Assembly: GCA_003142095.1 (NCBI GenBank)
Contig: PLON01000074.1
Span: 1-58,822 of the forward strand
DNA length: 58,822 nt
Reading direction: 5' to 3'
Origin: Acidimicrobiaceae bacterium
GTDB taxonomy: Bacteria > Actinomycetota > Acidimicrobiia > Acidimicrobiales > RAAP-2
A program made the translations under genes and the position numbers. Every line of letters begins with the position of its first letter. Position 1 is the first letter of the stretch. Positions 57,747-58,822 of this stretch are shown here, piece after piece. The notes under the pieces were generated by a model, which had not been told where the DNA came from, made no database searches, and saw nothing but the letters and a program-made list of their open reading frames with translations.

Positions 57747-58559
57747 TCAGCCCTGGTCGAGGGCTACGCGCAACTGTTCAGCGACGCCCGTCCAGCCCTT
57801 GTACGACTGCACCGACGCGGGGGCGGTGTCGAGGGAGTGCAGCAGTGTCGACACGAAGGTGTCGTCACGCTCGCGAAGCGTCGCGGCCGACGTGACGTGC
57901 GTGCGAATCGTAAATACCACCGCGTTCGTGCGCGGCAGTGCTCGCAGTGTCTGTCGTTCCACGCGGAAATACCAGTCCTCGAGTTTTCCGCCGGGGCTGC
58001 GGCGCGCGACCGCGGGTTGGTACAAAGCGGGGCTGTCGAGCAACGTCCAGTTGAGTCGCCAGAACGCGCGATCCGGTTTCAACCGATCGAAGAATGCGTT
58101 CGTGGGACGCGCGAGTTCGTCGTCGTACCCCGGCACCGGCCGGTGAATGTCATCGAGGGTCGCGCCAATCTTTGTCGCTAAGTTCCAGCGAGAGGGGAAA
58201 CAGACGCACGCCGCGCGCAGTCGCCACACGTCGTCGCGCACCAGCACACAGAGATCTTCTTGTACCAGTCGACTGGCCGCGACGATTGCGTGCTCACGTT
58301 CGTGGGGTGGCGTCGCGACACCCCAGTGGTGCGCACGAAGGTTCTCGCGGATCTCAGCTAGCAACTCGAGGCTCGCCTCGTCGCCTTCGGGCTCTGTCGC
58401 CACCACGACGTCGTAGCTCTCATCTAGCAACTGCGTCTTTAAGGCGATTTCCTCTCCGTAGTGTTCGTCGATCTCGAGCCACGCGGCGAGTTCCAGTGGA
58501 CGCAGCCCCATCGCGAGACGCCATCCCCCCGCGTCGAGTGGCACGTAGGGGAACGTCAA
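57747..58559 (-). CDS. DUF3445 (heme-dependent oxidative N-demethylase-like) protein
   Basis: This 270-residue protein has the DUF3445 block CVCFPSRWNLATKIGATLDDIHRPVPGY, then the DRLKPDRAFWRLNW region. The family includes the alpha subunit of a heme-dependent oxidative N-demethylase that releases methyl groups from dimethylamine, but many members are uncharacterised. The start is TTG 58559, 6 bases after the stop of a small membrane-protein gene with which it is probably coupled. No other demethylase subunits are seen before the window ends. Confidence 0.85.
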   Translation of the reverse strand: MTFPYVPLDAGGWRLAMGLRPLELAAWLEIDEHYGEEIALKTQLLDESYDVVVATEPEGDEASLELLAEIRENLRAHHWGVATPPHEREHAIVAASRLVQEDLCVLVRDDVWRLRAACVCFPSRWNLATKIGATLDDIHRPVPGYDDELARPTNAFFDRLKPDRAFWRLNWTLLDSPALYQPAVARRSPGGKLEDWYFRVERQTLRALPRTNAVVFTIRTHVTSAATLRERDDTFVSTLLHSLDTAPASVQSYKGWTGVAEQLRVALDQG

Positions 58560-58565
58560 CGCGAC

Positions 58566-58724
58566 TCAGCGTCCTCGGTTGCGACGCACGACCAGTAGAT
58601 AGAAGAGCAGCACCGCGACGGGAACGGCAATAACGATGATGCGACCTTCGGGCAGAACAACGCCGCGATGGACGTCGACGACCATCTGGGTGCTTGCCTG
58701 AAGCGACGCGAACCAGCCACTCAT
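58566..58724 (-). CDS. Small single-span membrane protein (52 residues) upstream of DUF3445
   Basis: This is a short open frame from ATG 58724 to TGA 58566. It begins MSGWFASLQASTQMVV, contains one transmembrane helix (IIVIAVPVAVLLFYLLVV) and ends with the basic tail RRNRGR, so it is probably anchored with the C-terminus inside. A GGAG site lies eight bases before the start. The sequence is unrecognised. Position and spacing tie it to the DUF3445 gene, perhaps as a membrane anchor. The rest of the window (58725-58822) shows nothing coding. Confidence 0.65.
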   Translation of the reverse strand: MSGWFASLQASTQMVVDVHRGVVLPEGRIIVIAVPVAVLLFYLLVVRRNRGR

Positions 58725-58822
58725 GAGGGAAACTCCACTCCTCTAATCTGACACGTCGCCCGCATCACGAAATCTCTCTCGCCTCAATACTCCTTAAATG
58801 AGGGACTCCTCGGGTTCCCGTG

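Overview
The window reads as a chromosomal segment of a high-GC actinobacterium. The RpoB/RpoC sequences, MptB-type mannosyltransferase, DUF2510 protein, acyl-CoA carboxylase epsilon-like subunit and the many genes with a TANNNT element 6-8 bases before the start codon all fit. The gene mix (ethylmalonyl-CoA genes, DUF3445, Cys-pair propeller lipoprotein) makes Acidimicrobiia my best guess, but the sequence alone does not settle the class. Almost all of the window is ordinary chromosome: no prophage, insertion sequence, CRISPR array or replication origin was seen.

Layout. 1-12954 (minus strand) is the transcription/translation core: tRNA-Trp, secE, nusG, rplK, rplA, rplJ (with a leader RNA), rplL, rpoB, rpoC, rpsL, rpsG and the start of fusA. 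13051-18138 is a ferric-iron-type ABC operon with an FTR1-like membrane protein. It sits between tRNA-Trp/secE and rpmG/tRNA-Met/tRNA-Thr. 18698-32426 is a housekeeping mix: GNAT, a mannosyltransferase, tRNA-Tyr, yajQ, two tandem GtrA genes, tesB, citrate synthase, rmuC, a PhoU-like gene, asd-lysC and two cyclophilins.

32478-40255 is the metabolic centrepiece, an ethylmalonyl-CoA pathway cluster. Acetoacetyl-CoA thiolase and 3-hydroxybutyryl-CoA dehydrogenase act at the acetyl-CoA end. Crotonyl-CoA carboxylase/reductase (Ccr) and ethylmalonyl-CoA mutase (Ecm) are the two signature enzymes. The epimerase and a propionyl/acyl-CoA carboxylase beta plus epsilon-like pair process ethylmalonyl/methylmalonyl-CoA and propionyl-CoA. 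Together they support growth on C2 units or fatty/organic acids through butyryl-level intermediates. The later enzymes (methylsuccinyl-CoA dehydrogenase, mesaconyl-CoA hydratase, the lyases) are not in this window.

40262-46265 holds sixA, uppP, recR-dnaX-SRP RNA, tRNA-Ser, a decayed Fic gene and ada. 47385-53878 is a phosphonate scavenging locus: a PhnZ-type HD diiron oxygenase, a four-gene AEP-type ABC importer, a phosphonatase-like HAD hydrolase and an FAD oxidoreductase of the kind that accompanies it. No PhnY hydroxylase is present, which leaves the substrate route open. 53938-58822 carries tadA, tRNA-Ser(CGA), a GabT-type aminotransferase, a seven-repeat Cys-pair propeller lipoprotein, a DUF2510 membrane protein, a DUF3445 protein and a 52-residue membrane protein.

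The most informative patterns beyond the gene list are the near-universal leaderless start signal outside the ribosomal operons, the phosphonate locus with PhnZ but no PhnY, and the compact Ccr/Ecm cluster with a candidate paired operator in front of the carboxylase.
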